From: Alicycliphilus denitrificans_A
Lineage (GTDB): Bacteria; Pseudomonadota; Gammaproteobacteria; Burkholderiales; Burkholderiaceae_C
Direction: 5' to 3'
Assembly: GCF_044792555.1 (NCBI RefSeq)
Contig: NZ_CP126238.1
Coordinates: 1,054,001-1,118,000, forward strand
Length of the DNA stretch: 64,000 nucleotides
Made by a program: the position numbers and the translations under genes. Position 1 is the first letter of the stretch. The number at the start of each line of letters is the position of its first letter. Positions 35,475-44,139 of this stretch are shown piece after piece. The notes beneath the pieces were generated by a model that worked only from the letters and a program-made list of their open reading frames with translations, was not told the origin of the DNA and searched no databases.

Positions 35475-36463
35475 GCTCGAGCTCCAACGCCCGATGCACG
35501 GGTAGCTACCAGCACCGCAAGCGCACACGAGGTGATGCGTGCGGTGATCGAGTCGGAGCGGCTGGTCAGGATGATCGGTACCTTCATGCCCAGTACCAGA
35601 CCCGCGCACTCGGCACCGGCCATGTAGACCAGTTGCTTGTAGATCATGTTGCCAGCCTCAAGGTCGGGCAGCAACAAAATGTCGGGGCGACCTGCGACCT
35701 CGGAAACAATGCCTTTATTGATCGCTGAAGCACTGGAGACGGCGTTGTCGTAGGCCAGCGGACCGTCGAGCACTGCGCCGGTGATCTGGCCGCGGTCGGC
35801 CATTTTGCACAGGATCGCAGCGTCCAGCGTGCTGGCGATCGCGGGGTTGATGCTCTCCACGGCGGAGAGGATGGCAACGCGCGGACGCTCGATGCCGATG
35901 GCCTGGGCGAAGTGGATGGCGTTCTGCACGATGTCGCGCTTTTCCATCAGGCCTGGCTCGATGTTGACCACGCAGTCGGTCAACACCAGCGGACGCTCCA
36001 AGCCGGGGACATCCATTACAAAGGCATGGCTGGCGCGCGAGCTGCCACGCAGGCCGGCCTCGCGCGATACGGCTGCGCCCAGCAGTTCGTCGGTGTGCAG
36101 GCTGCCCTTCATCAGGGCCGCGGCCGCGCCTTCGCGGCACAAGCTGGCCGCTTGGGCGGCGGCGGCGCGCGGGTTGTCGGCGGTGTCCACGATTTCCAGA
36201 CCTGCGAGGTCCAGGCCGCCCTGGCTGGCCGCGGCCTGCATGCGCGTGCTTGGGCCGACCAGCAGTGGCGTGATCAGCCCTGCGCGGGCCGCTTCGATGG
36301 CCGCGCCGAGCGAGGCCGCGTCACAGGGGTAGGCGATGGCCACCCGCAGCGGGCCACAAGCCTTGGCGGCGTCGACCAGCGACTTCAAATGGGGGTGGGC
36401 AGGCGCTTGTGCGGCCTGCGCCGGTGCCGTGGCGGCCACCGGTGAGACGAGGGAATCAGCCAT
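35471..36463 (-). CDS. pta: Phosphate acetyltransferase
   Basis: A 330-residue phosphate acetyl/butyryltransferase of the short type. It converts the acetyl phosphate made by Xsc to acetyl-CoA. Family marks are ALMKGSLHTDELLGAAV, DVPGLERPLVLTDCVVNIEP, LSAVESINPAIASTLDA, DGPLAYDNAVS and the C-terminal SDSITARITSCALA. It lies between xsc and the exporters on one transcript, which is the standard arrangement in sulfoacetaldehyde degradation. Confidence in the role is high because of this context. Confidence 0.93.
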   Translation of the reverse strand: MADSLVSPVAATAPAQAAQAPAHPHLKSLVDAAKACGPLRVAIAYPCDAASLGAAIEAARAGLITPLLVGPSTRMQAAASQGGLDLAGLEIVDTADNPRAAAAQAASLCREGAAAALMKGSLHTDELLGAAVSREAGLRGSSRASHAFVMDVPGLERPLVLTDCVVNIEPGLMEKRDIVQNAIHFAQAIGIERPRVAILSAVESINPAIASTLDAAILCKMADRGQITGAVLDGPLAYDNAVSSASAINKGIVSEVAGRPDILLLPDLEAGNMIYKQLVYMAGAECAGLVLGMKVPIILTSRSDSITARITSCALAVLVATRASGVGARA

Positions 36464-36591
36464 GTGGCCTCCAGGGTCGGTGCTCTGCTCACGCGATGGT
36501 CAAACCGTTGTCGCGGTGGGCAGATGTCATCAAGAAGGCGCTGCGCGGGGAAAACCAGCGCAGCGCCACGGAGTTCAAAGACGCTGCGTGA

Positions 36592-38409
36592 TCACACGTA
36601 GTCTTTGTACTTCTCCAGGAAGCGCACCGGCTTGGACAGCGCATCGCGGCGGAACGGATCGCCGAGTTCGCGGGTGCACATGATTTCGATGACGCAGGTC
36701 TTGCGTTCGTTCATCTGCATGTCCACTGCCTTCTTGAGCGCCGGGCCCACATCTTCGAGCTTGTCAACCACGATGGCTTCGGCGCCCATGGCCTTGGCCA
36801 TGCCAGACCAGCTTTCGTTTTCCAGCTCGGCGGCCACAAAGCGGCGGTTATAGAAGTCAACCTGGTTCTTCTTCTCGGCACCCCACTGGCGGTTATGGAA
36901 GACGACGGCGGTGACCGGGATGTCGTGGCGCACGGCGGTCAGGATCTCGACCATGCTCATGGCCCAGGCGCCGTCACCGGCGTAGGCGATCGCAGGGCGG
37001 TCCATGGCGGCCAGCTTGGCGCCGATGATGGTCGGCAGCGCGTAGCCGCAATTGCCGAAGCTCATCGGGGCGAAGAAGCTGCGCGGCTCTTCGAAGCGCA
37101 AGTAGCTGTTGGCCACCGAGTTGATGTTGCCGATGTCGGTGGAGACCATGACGCGCTCGGGCATGGCTTTTTCCAGCTCGCGCAGGACCTGGCGTGGGTG
37201 CAGATAGTCGCCGCCGTTGAAGGTCTTTTCCTTCTTGTTCTGCTCGATCATGTCGAGGCTGAAGGCATCCTTCTCATGCGTCCACTCGTCGAGCTCCTTT
37301 TCCCATGCGGCCTTCTCGCTGGCAATGGTCTTGGCACGCTCGGCCTTGGTGGCGTCGCAGGCCAGGGTCTTGCCGCTCAGGCGCTTGGTCAACTCGGCGG
37401 CGGTGGCTTTTGCATCGCCACAGATGCCGACGGAGATCTTCTTCACCAAACCGAGGTTGGTGTGATCGGCCTCGACCTGGATGATCTTGGCGTTCTTGGG
37501 CCAGTAGTCCATGCCGTGCTGCGGCAAGGTGCCGAATGGGCCCATGCGCGAACCCAGCGCAATCACCACGTCTGCTTGCGCGATCAGCTTCATGCCGGCC
37601 TTGGAGCCCTGGTAGCCCAATGGGCCTGCCCACAGCGGATGGCTGGCGGGGAAGGCGTCGTTGCGCAGGTAGCCGGTGACAACGGGCGCGCCCAGGCGCT
37701 CAGCCAAGGCCTTGCACTCTTCCACGGCGTTGCCCATCACCACGCCACCGCCGGCCAGAATGACCGGGAACTTGGCCGTGGCCAGCAGCTCGGCGGCGGC
37801 CTGCAGCGAAGCTTCACCACCGGGACCCCGATCGACACGCTGGGGCTTGGGAATCTCGCACTCGATCTCGCCGTAGAAATAGTCGCGCGGGATGTTGAGC
37901 TGGGTCGGGCCGTTGTCGCTCATGGCGCGGTCGAAGCAGCGGGCCGTGTACTCGGCCATGCGTTTGGGGTGGGTGACGTGGCCCTGGTACTTGGTGAATT
38001 CTTGGAACATGGGCAGCTGGTTGGCTTCCTGGAAGCCGCCCAGGCCGATGCCGGTGGTGCCGGTTTCGGGCGTGATGATCACCACCGGGCTGTGGGCCCA
38101 GTAAGCGGCAGCGATGGCTGTCACGCAGTTGCTGATGCCAGGGCCGTTCTGGCCAATGGTCACGCCATGGCGACCGGACACGCGGGCATAGCCGTCGGCC
38201 ATGTGGGCGGCCCCCTGCTCATGCACCACCGGGATCAGGCGGATGCCGGCGGGAGCGAAGATGTCCATCGCGTCCATGAAGGCCGAACCCATGATGCCGA
38301 ACATGTCGGTGACGCCGTTGGCGACCAGGGTTTCGACAAATGCCTCGGAAGGCGTCATCTTTTGCACGCCGCTGACGACGGTGCGGGTATCAGAGGGGGT
38401 CTTGCTCAT
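36592..38409 (-). CDS. xsc: Sulfoacetaldehyde acetyltransferase
   Basis: A 605-residue thiamine-diphosphate enzyme that splits sulfoacetaldehyde with phosphate into acetyl phosphate and sulfite. The N-terminal Pyr domain has VHEQGAAHMADGYARVSGRHG with the catalytic Glu. The C-terminal PP domain has GDGAWAMSMVEILTAVRHDIPV followed by the NRQWGAEKKNQVDFYNRRFV stretch, typical of Xsc and not of acetolactate synthase. Start: AGGAGACACTC precedes the ATG at 38409. It is divergent from an IclR regulator with clear operator-like repeats between them, and leads the xsc-pta-yeiH-tauE operon. Confidence 0.96.
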   Translation of the reverse strand: MSKTPSDTRTVVSGVQKMTPSEAFVETLVANGVTDMFGIMGSAFMDAMDIFAPAGIRLIPVVHEQGAAHMADGYARVSGRHGVTIGQNGPGISNCVTAIAAAYWAHSPVVIITPETGTTGIGLGGFQEANQLPMFQEFTKYQGHVTHPKRMAEYTARCFDRAMSDNGPTQLNIPRDYFYGEIECEIPKPQRVDRGPGGEASLQAAAELLATAKFPVILAGGGVVMGNAVEECKALAERLGAPVVTGYLRNDAFPASHPLWAGPLGYQGSKAGMKLIAQADVVIALGSRMGPFGTLPQHGMDYWPKNAKIIQVEADHTNLGLVKKISVGICGDAKATAAELTKRLSGKTLACDATKAERAKTIASEKAAWEKELDEWTHEKDAFSLDMIEQNKKEKTFNGGDYLHPRQVLRELEKAMPERVMVSTDIGNINSVANSYLRFEEPRSFFAPMSFGNCGYALPTIIGAKLAAMDRPAIAYAGDGAWAMSMVEILTAVRHDIPVTAVVFHNRQWGAEKKNQVDFYNRRFVAAELENESWSGMAKAMGAEAIVVDKLEDVGPALKKAVDMQMNERKTCVIEIMCTRELGDPFRRDALSKPVRFLEKYKDYV

Positions 38410-38459
38410 GAGTGTCTCCTGGGCCTGGGCCTATCGACTGGGGTGAAATATGGAACATG

Positions 38460-38480
38460 ACATTCCGTTTTTTGGAATGT
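38460..38480. promoter_or_regulatory. Palindromic operator candidate between xsc and iclR-type gene
   Basis: ACATTCC-GTTTTTT-GGAATGT, a perfect 7-base inverted repeat, 51 bases upstream of the xsc start. The GGAAT half-site recurs twice near the regulator gene, so it is probably an IclR operator. Confidence 0.65.
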
Positions 38481-38526
38481 GTGCGAACTTTAGGGCACTT
38501 CTGTTTCTTGGTCAATATGAATTTCA

Positions 38527-38562
38527 TTTTTCGGAATATTTTTTGTGTTTTTTCGGAATATT
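38527..38562 (+). promoter_or_regulatory. Direct-repeat operator candidate before the iclR-type gene
   Basis: TTTTTCGGAATATT at 38527-38540 and again at 38549-38562, 22 bases apart (about two helix turns, same face). The second copy ends 15 bases before the regulator's start codon, so binding would block its own promoter. Confidence 0.65.
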
Positions 38563-38576
38563 GATATCATGCGTCC

Positions 38577-39416
38577 ATGAAAAGCGTGCTCACCCCCGTC
38601 CCAACGTCCACCACCACCCCGGTCGAGATCAATGGCGACACGCCCACGATGCGCTTGTTCGCGTTGCTGGAGGTGATTGCGTCCAAAGACCAGTTTTTCT
38701 CTCTGCAAGGCCTGGCCGAGGAGACCGGCACGCCCAAGCCCACCCTGCACCGTATGCTTCAGCAACTGGAGAATGCGGGCTTACTGGAGCGTGGTGCGGA
38801 CAGTCGGCAATACGGCACCGGCGTGCGCCTGCGCAAGTTGGCCGAGAACCTGCTGCTCAACGACACCTTTCATGGCGCGCGCCACGGCGTGCTGCGCGCC
38901 CTGGTCAACGAGGTTGGCGAGAGCTGCAATCTGACCGCGCTCAGCGGCAGCGAGGTGATTTACCTCGACCGTGTGGAAACTCCCGCGCCGCTGCGCTTTT
39001 ATTTGCATTCGGGCTCCCGGGTGCCCGTGCACTGCTCGGCGAGCGGCAAGATATTTCTTGCGGGCATGACGCCTGCGCAACGCCAGCGGCTGTTGGCCCA
39101 TTCGCCACTCGAAGCCTTCACGCCCAAGACGCTGACCGACAAGGATGCGCTGGAGGAAGAGATCAAACAGGTCAAGCGCCAGGGCTTTGCATTTGACAAC
39201 GAGGAATTTCTGCCCGGCCTGCTGTGCGTGGCGGTGCTGGTTCCCAGCGACAGCGGCCGCTCCAATCTGTGTGTGGCGGTGCAAGCGCCGATCATGCGGC
39301 TTGGTCCTGACAAGGCCTTGAAACTATTGCCCGCCCTTCAACGTGCGGCCCAGGCGATCAGCCGTATCGAACGCGACGCAACTGCCCCCGTCGGCGGCAG
39401 CAGTGCAAGCGCTTGA
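38577..39416 (+). CDS. IclR-family transcriptional regulator
   Basis: A 279-residue regulator. The winged helix is at about residues 22-85 (RLFALLEVIASKDQFFSLQGLAEETGTPKPTLHRML). The effector domain follows with the DRVETPAPLRF, CSASGKIFLAGM and EEEIKQVKRQGFAFDNEEFLPGL motifs. It is divergent from xsc, so it likely controls the xsc operon and itself. The effector may be a pathway intermediate. The long N-terminus (about 20 residues, Thr/Pro rich) is slightly unusual. Confidence 0.92.
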   Translation: MKSVLTPVPTSTTTPVEINGDTPTMRLFALLEVIASKDQFFSLQGLAEETGTPKPTLHRMLQQLENAGLLERGADSRQYGTGVRLRKLAENLLLNDTFHGARHGVLRALVNEVGESCNLTALSGSEVIYLDRVETPAPLRFYLHSGSRVPVHCSASGKIFLAGMTPAQRQRLLAHSPLEAFTPKTLTDKDALEEEIKQVKRQGFAFDNEEFLPGLLCVAVLVPSDSGRSNLCVAVQAPIMRLGPDKALKLLPALQRAAQAISRIERDATAPVGGSSASA

Positions 39417-39443
39417 CGGGGCGTAAGCACCCCAGCCCTTTCA

Positions 39444-39541
39444 GGAGCCTGTCGGATTTGGAGCGTCGAAAGCCAAAGCAACTCCAGCAAGACTGGTTTT
39501 GCCGGATTTACAGCCGATGAATTGCAAGTCAGACAGGCTCC
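39444..39541. repeat. MITE-like element with perfect 10-base inverted ends
   Basis: A 98-base unit with GGAGCCTGTC at the left end and GACAGGCTCC at the right. It lies between the iclR-type gene and the AAA+ gene. Inside are only non-coding bases. The ends resemble those of IS elements, and the size suggests a non-autonomous derivative. No clear target duplication at the borders. Confidence 0.6.
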
Positions 39542-39575
39542 CTAGAGGGTAGCCCATCCAAATAGGAGACACACC

Positions 39576-40547
39576 ATGACCGAACTGACCAACCTGCGAC
39601 CCACCGAGATGGTGTCGGTTCGCGAAGTGTTTGGCATCGACACTGAACTCAAGGTGCCGGCCTTTGCCGAGCGCGACGAGCACGTGCCCGATGTCGATGC
39701 CAACTACCGCTTCAACCCTGCAGTCACGTTGGCCCTGCTCGCCGGATTCAGTCGCGACCGCCGTGTGATGGTGCAAGGCCTGCACGGCACCGGTAAATCG
39801 ACCCATATCGAGCAGGTGGCCGCGCGGCTGAACTGGCCCTGTGTGCGCGTGAACCTCGACGGCCACGTGAGCCGGCTTGACCTTGTGGGCAAGGACGCTG
39901 TGGTATTGCGCGATGGCCAGCAGGTGACCGAGTTTCAGGAAGGGATCGTGCCCTGGTCACTGCAGCGCCCAATGGCGCTGATTTTTGATGAGTACGATGC
40001 CGGTCGTCCAGACGTGATGTTTGTGATCCAGCGTATCCTGGAGCGCGACGGCCAGCTCACGCTCCTGGACCAGAACCGCGTGCTGCGCCCAAATCCCTAT
40101 TTCCGTCTGTTCGCCACCGCCAACACCGTGGGCCAGGGTAACCTCAGCGGTCTCTACCACGGCGCGCAGCGCCTAAACCACGCGCAAATCGATCGTTGGA
40201 ACATTGTGGTGGCGCTCAATTATCTAGCGCGCGAAGAAGAGGTGGCTATCGTGACCGCCCGCGTGCCCGCTTACGCCGACACAGCAGGCCAGGAAATGAT
40301 CAACTCCATGGTGGCGGTGGCCGAGCTCACCCGCCAGGGTTTCCGTGTCGGCGATCTGTCCACGCTGATGTCGCCGCGCACCGTGATCACCTGGGCCGAG
40401 AACGTGGAGATCTTCCACGACCCCGGGCTAGCGTTCAAACTGTCATTTGTGAACAAGTGCGACGAGTCCGAGCGCCCCATCGTGGCTGAGTATTTCCAAC
40501 GTTGCTTCCATCGCGAGCTCGACGAATCGCACGCTCTGGTGGCCTGA
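39576..40547 (+). CDS. CobS-like AAA+ ATPase (MoxR-type family)
   Basis: A 323-residue AAA+ ATPase related to the cobaltochelatase subunit CobS. Walker A is LHGTGKST (residues ~69-76), Walker B is LIFDEYDA (~138), and the sensor 1 region is FATANTVG. It starts after AGGAGA. The VWA gene follows 10 bases later. CobS and CobT act with CobN to insert cobalt, but no cobN or cobalamin gene is in the window. Like CbbQ, NorQ or GvpN it may instead be a remodelling or metal-insertion chaperone for an enzyme of the sulfonate pathway. Role inferred. Confidence 0.85.
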   Translation: MTELTNLRPTEMVSVREVFGIDTELKVPAFAERDEHVPDVDANYRFNPAVTLALLAGFSRDRRVMVQGLHGTGKSTHIEQVAARLNWPCVRVNLDGHVSRLDLVGKDAVVLRDGQQVTEFQEGIVPWSLQRPMALIFDEYDAGRPDVMFVIQRILERDGQLTLLDQNRVLRPNPYFRLFATANTVGQGNLSGLYHGAQRLNHAQIDRWNIVVALNYLAREEEVAIVTARVPAYADTAGQEMINSMVAVAELTRQGFRVGDLSTLMSPRTVITWAENVEIFHDPGLAFKLSFVNKCDESERPIVAEYFQRCFHRELDESHALVA

Positions 40548-40557
40548 GGCACATGCG

Positions 40558-42306
40558 ATGACCCAGCCCCCGGCCGGCGCGGCCAGCGCTACCCGCCAGC
40601 AGCAGCGCATAGACGACCTGTGCGCGGCCTCCATCCGCGCGCTCAGCGGCGACGCCGGCCTGCACTTTCGAGGCCGCCGGCTGTACCGGGGTGACAAGGC
40701 GCTGCCTCCGTTTGCGCCCCACCTGAACCCAGCGCCGGTCACCGACGATTTCGGCTCGTTCCGTGGCGCGGCCGACGCGATGGCGCTGCGGGTGCGCCTG
40801 AGTGACGCCGAGCTGCACAAGCGCCTGCGCCCCAGCGAGCCGCTGCCGCGCATGCTGTTCGAGATGCTGGAGCAGTTCCGCGTTGAAGCGCTGGCGCCGG
40901 CCGACATGCCGGGCATGGTGCACAACCTGCGACACCGCTTCGAGGCCTGGTCGCTCGCGTTCTTCAACAGCGGCCTGACCGAAACCTCGCGCGGCATGCT
41001 GCTCTACACCGTGGCGCAAATTACCCGCTCGCGGGTCACGGCTCAGCCGGTGGTGGAGGCCAGCGAAGATGCCATCGAGGCGACCCGTATGTCGGTGGTA
41101 CCCACGCTGGGCACCGCCCTGGCCGGCCTACGCCGCACGCGGCACGACCAGGCTGCCTATGCGGTGCACGCGCTGTTCATCGCGCGGACTGTCGACGACA
41201 TGCTGAACGCCGGCGAGGAGGGGGATGAAGCCGACGATGCGGCCAACGAGGCCGAGGCCGACGACAAATCCGCGCTGTTCAACCTCTGGATGGACTTCGA
41301 GAGCGACGGGGAAGAGGGGTTTGTGGCCGCCAGCAGCGGCCAGAGCCGCCTGCTGAGCGAGGCGGGCGATGCCTACCGCGTGTTCACCGACGAGTTCGAC
41401 ACCGAGGTCGAGGCCGAAAGCCTGGTGCGTACCGCCCTGCTCGACGAATACCGCGAGCGCATGGACCAGCGCATCGCACAGCAGGCGATCCAGCAGGCGC
41501 GTCTGGCGCGCGAGCTTCAGGCCGTGCTCGCCGCGCCGCAGCGCGACGGCTGGCTGGGGGGCCAGGAAGAGGGTTACATCGACGGCCGCCAACTCAGTCG
41601 CCTGATCACTTCCCCCTCGGAGCGCCGGTTGTTCCAGCAGGAGCAGCTCACTCCGCAGTCCGACGCCGCAGTGAGTTTTCTGATCGACTGCTCTGGTTCC
41701 ATGCGCCAGCACATCGAGGCAGTGGCCACGCTGGTCGATGTGATGGTGCGTGCGCTCGATCAGATCGGTGTGACCAGCGAGGTACTCGGTTTCACCACCG
41801 GCAGCTGGAGCGGCGGCCGCGTCCAGAAGGCCTGGCTGCGCGCCGGGCGCCCCGCGCACCCGGGCCGCCTGAACGAAACCTGCCATATCGTGTTCAAGGA
41901 CAGCAATACCCCGTGGCGGCGTGCACGGCGCTCGATCGCCGCATTGCTCAAGGCCGATCTGTTCCGCGAAGGGGTGGACGGCGAGGCGGTGTTGTGGGCC
42001 GCGCGGCGGCTGGTAGAGCGCTGCGACGGCCGGCGCCTGCTGCTGGTGTTTTCCGACGGAAGCCCCACCGATGGCGCCACTGCGCTGGCCAACGACGCCC
42101 ACTATCTCGACCACCACCTGAGCCATGTGGTGGCCCAGCTGTCGGCACAGGGCGAGGTGGAGATTTATGGCGTGGGCGTGGGCCTGGACCTGAGCCCCTA
42201 CTACCGGCAGAACCGCGCCTTCGACCTGTCGAACTCGGTGAGCAACCAGGTGCTGCGCGAGATCGTGGCGATGCTCGCCGCCGGGCCGCGCCGGCGCTTC
42301 GGATAG
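40558..42306 (+). CDS. CobT-like von Willebrand A domain protein, partner of the AAA+ ATPase
   Basis: A 582-residue protein. The first half is the CobT N-terminal region (LHFRGRRLYRGDKALPPFAP), the middle is acidic (residues ~220-245, rich in Glu and Asp) and the C-terminal ~230 residues are a VWA domain with MIDAS DCSGSM (about 380) and a later FSDGSPTDGA. It matches the cobalamin biosynthesis CobT family. Together with the CobS-like ATPase it forms the typical AAA+/VWA pair. It is coupled in one run with the second MocR gene ahead. Confidence 0.85.
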   Translation: MTQPPAGAASATRQQQRIDDLCAASIRALSGDAGLHFRGRRLYRGDKALPPFAPHLNPAPVTDDFGSFRGAADAMALRVRLSDAELHKRLRPSEPLPRMLFEMLEQFRVEALAPADMPGMVHNLRHRFEAWSLAFFNSGLTETSRGMLLYTVAQITRSRVTAQPVVEASEDAIEATRMSVVPTLGTALAGLRRTRHDQAAYAVHALFIARTVDDMLNAGEEGDEADDAANEAEADDKSALFNLWMDFESDGEEGFVAASSGQSRLLSEAGDAYRVFTDEFDTEVEAESLVRTALLDEYRERMDQRIAQQAIQQARLARELQAVLAAPQRDGWLGGQEEGYIDGRQLSRLITSPSERRLFQQEQLTPQSDAAVSFLIDCSGSMRQHIEAVATLVDVMVRALDQIGVTSEVLGFTTGSWSGGRVQKAWLRAGRPAHPGRLNETCHIVFKDSNTPWRRARRSIAALLKADLFREGVDGEAVLWAARRLVERCDGRRLLLVFSDGSPTDGATALANDAHYLDHHLSHVVAQLSAQGEVEIYGVGVGLDLSPYYRQNRAFDLSNSVSNQVLREIVAMLAAGPRRRFG

Positions 42307-42592
42307 CGCGTGCGCTGATCTGTGTTCAAAGCCGCCGCATCAGGCGGTCGGCTGCCTGTGGCATCAATGTGAACCGCTCCAACGCGAGCATCAGTGGCAT
42401 TCGAGCCGCAAGCGCGTGTTCCGCCAGTGCCGCGCGGACCTCGAGCACCGGCAACCGCCGCCATCGTCACCGGACCCAGCACAGCCGGCGAAGCGGCGCA
42501 GGGCTGCCGCACCACGCGACAGGGCCTCTCAGGCTTGGCGCACAATTCTGCGCATTCACCCTGATTCACTACTTTTTTCAAAATTTACCGCC
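42307..42592. other. Intergenic gap with a possible minus-strand gene fragment
   Basis: 286 bases between the CobT-like gene and MocR 2. On the minus strand, 42326-42463 has coding character (EVRAALAEHALAARMPLMLA, then ERFTLMPQAADRLMRRL and a stop) with no start and no family I can name; it may be the tail of a lost gene. AT-rich DNA just before 42593 fits a promoter. Confidence 0.3.
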
Positions 42593-44113
42593 ATGCTCCA
42601 GCCCCTACAAGGCGCAATGTGGAAACAGCTGCTGCAACGCAGCGCGCGCGAGAATCTGACGCTGCAAGGCCAGATACGCGAGATGCTGGTCTCGGCGATC
42701 CTGGACGGGCAACTCAAGCCGGGGGCACCTGTGCCCTCCAGCCGCGAACTGGCCACCGAGCTGGGCGTGGGCCGCATCACCGTGGTGCTGGCCTACCAGC
42801 AACTGGCCGATGAGGGCTACCTGATTTCGAGGGAACGCAAGGGCCACTTCGTGAGTTCGACCTTGCTAGGCCAGCGCATGCAAAACCGTGCTCCGGCCGA
42901 CCAAGGCCACCAGGCTCCATCCATCGCCTGGGCACAGCGCCTCTACCAACAGCCCAGCGCACAGCGCAGCATCGTCAAGCCCGCCAACTGGCAAAAAAGC
43001 CCCTTCCCGTTTCTCTATGGCCAGTTTGACGAATCGCTGTTTCCTACTGCGGCCTGGCGCGAGTGCTGCCTCAAGGCGCTGAGCGTGCTCGACATTCGCG
43101 ACTGGGCGCCAGATCAGATCACTCGCGACGACGAATCGCTAGTGGATCAGATCTGCACCCGCGTGCTGCCCCGGCGCGGTGTCTGGGCCACGGCGGACCA
43201 ACTCATCATCACCGTGGGCGCGCAACACGCTCTCTATATGGTGGCCGACCTGCTGATGCGCGAGCAAACCCGGGTGGCAATCGAAGATCCGTGCTATCCC
43301 GATGCGCGCAACATCTTTGCCAGCCGCACCTCGCAGATCACGCCCTTGCCGGTGGACGACAACGGCCTGATCGTGGACGACCGCCTGCGCCATTTCGATT
43401 ACCTCTACACCACGCCCAGTCACCAGTGCCCGACCGGCGTGACCATGCCCTTGCATCGGCGCGAAGAGCTGCTGCGCCTGGCAGATGCCGCCGATCTCGT
43501 GATCATAGAGGACGACTTCGAGAGCGAAAACAACTTCGCGGGCAACCCGATCCCGGCGCTCAAGAGCCTGGACCGCAGCGAGCGCGTGATCTACATCGGC
43601 AGCCTTTCCAAGAGCATGGCGCCGGGCCTGCGCATTGGCTACATCGTGGCTGCTCCCGCGCTGATCACCGAGTTGCGTGCGCTGCGCCGCCTCATGATCC
43701 GCCATCCCTCATCGTTCATCCAGCGCAGCCTCTCGTTGTTCATTTCTCTGGGCTACAACGATGCGCACCTCAAACGATTGGCCCAGGCGCAAAAAGAGCG
43801 CGGGACGCTGATGCTCGACGCACTGGCGCGCCATGCCCCGCAGTGCACCGTGACGCCCATGAGTGGCGGCGGTTCGTGCTGGGTGCAACTGCCCGACAAC
43901 GTCCCGGCCACCGAACTGGCCGAACGCGCCGCCGAGCGTGGCGTGTTGATTGAGCCGGGCGATGTGTTCTTTCAGGCCGAACAGCCCACCGGTCACTTCG
44001 TCCGCCTGGGTTTTCAGTCGATCCGCGCGCGCGTGATCGACGAAGGCATTGCCACTTTGGCTGGGGTGATCGCCGAGATGCAAAAACGCCGTCCGCCGAT
44101 GCTGATCGGCTGA
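42593..44113 (+). CDS. MocR/TauR-type regulator 2
   Basis: A 506-residue GntR-aminotransferase fusion, a distant paralogue of MocR 1 in the same island. The winged helix (residues 12-80) has PSSRELATELGVGRITVVLAYQQL. The aminotransferase domain has the PLP lysine in GSLSKSMAPGLRIGY and shares PFVYGQFD/PFLYGQFD, TPSHQCPT and ALKSLD with copy 1. It converges on the TRAP operon. It may control the tauX/tauY-like genes, but its place gives no direct proof. Confidence 0.87.
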   Translation: MLQPLQGAMWKQLLQRSARENLTLQGQIREMLVSAILDGQLKPGAPVPSSRELATELGVGRITVVLAYQQLADEGYLISRERKGHFVSSTLLGQRMQNRAPADQGHQAPSIAWAQRLYQQPSAQRSIVKPANWQKSPFPFLYGQFDESLFPTAAWRECCLKALSVLDIRDWAPDQITRDDESLVDQICTRVLPRRGVWATADQLIITVGAQHALYMVADLLMREQTRVAIEDPCYPDARNIFASRTSQITPLPVDDNGLIVDDRLRHFDYLYTTPSHQCPTGVTMPLHRREELLRLADAADLVIIEDDFESENNFAGNPIPALKSLDRSERVIYIGSLSKSMAPGLRIGYIVAAPALITELRALRRLMIRHPSSFIQRSLSLFISLGYNDAHLKRLAQAQKERGTLMLDALARHAPQCTVTPMSGGGSCWVQLPDNVPATELAERAAERGVLIEPGDVFFQAEQPTGHFVRLGFQSIRARVIDEGIATLAGVIAEMQKRRPPMLIG

Positions 44114-44139
44114 CGGCGCTGTGCATCGATGACCTGGGT

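Noticed and set aside
36592..38409. Acetolactate synthase large subunit
   Set aside because: No small subunit gene is present and the protein has Xsc-type motifs plus pta and sulfite exporter genes beside it.
39576..42306. Genuine cobaltochelatase for cobalamin synthesis
   Set aside because: No cobN and no other cobalamin gene within the window; the context is sulfonate degradation.
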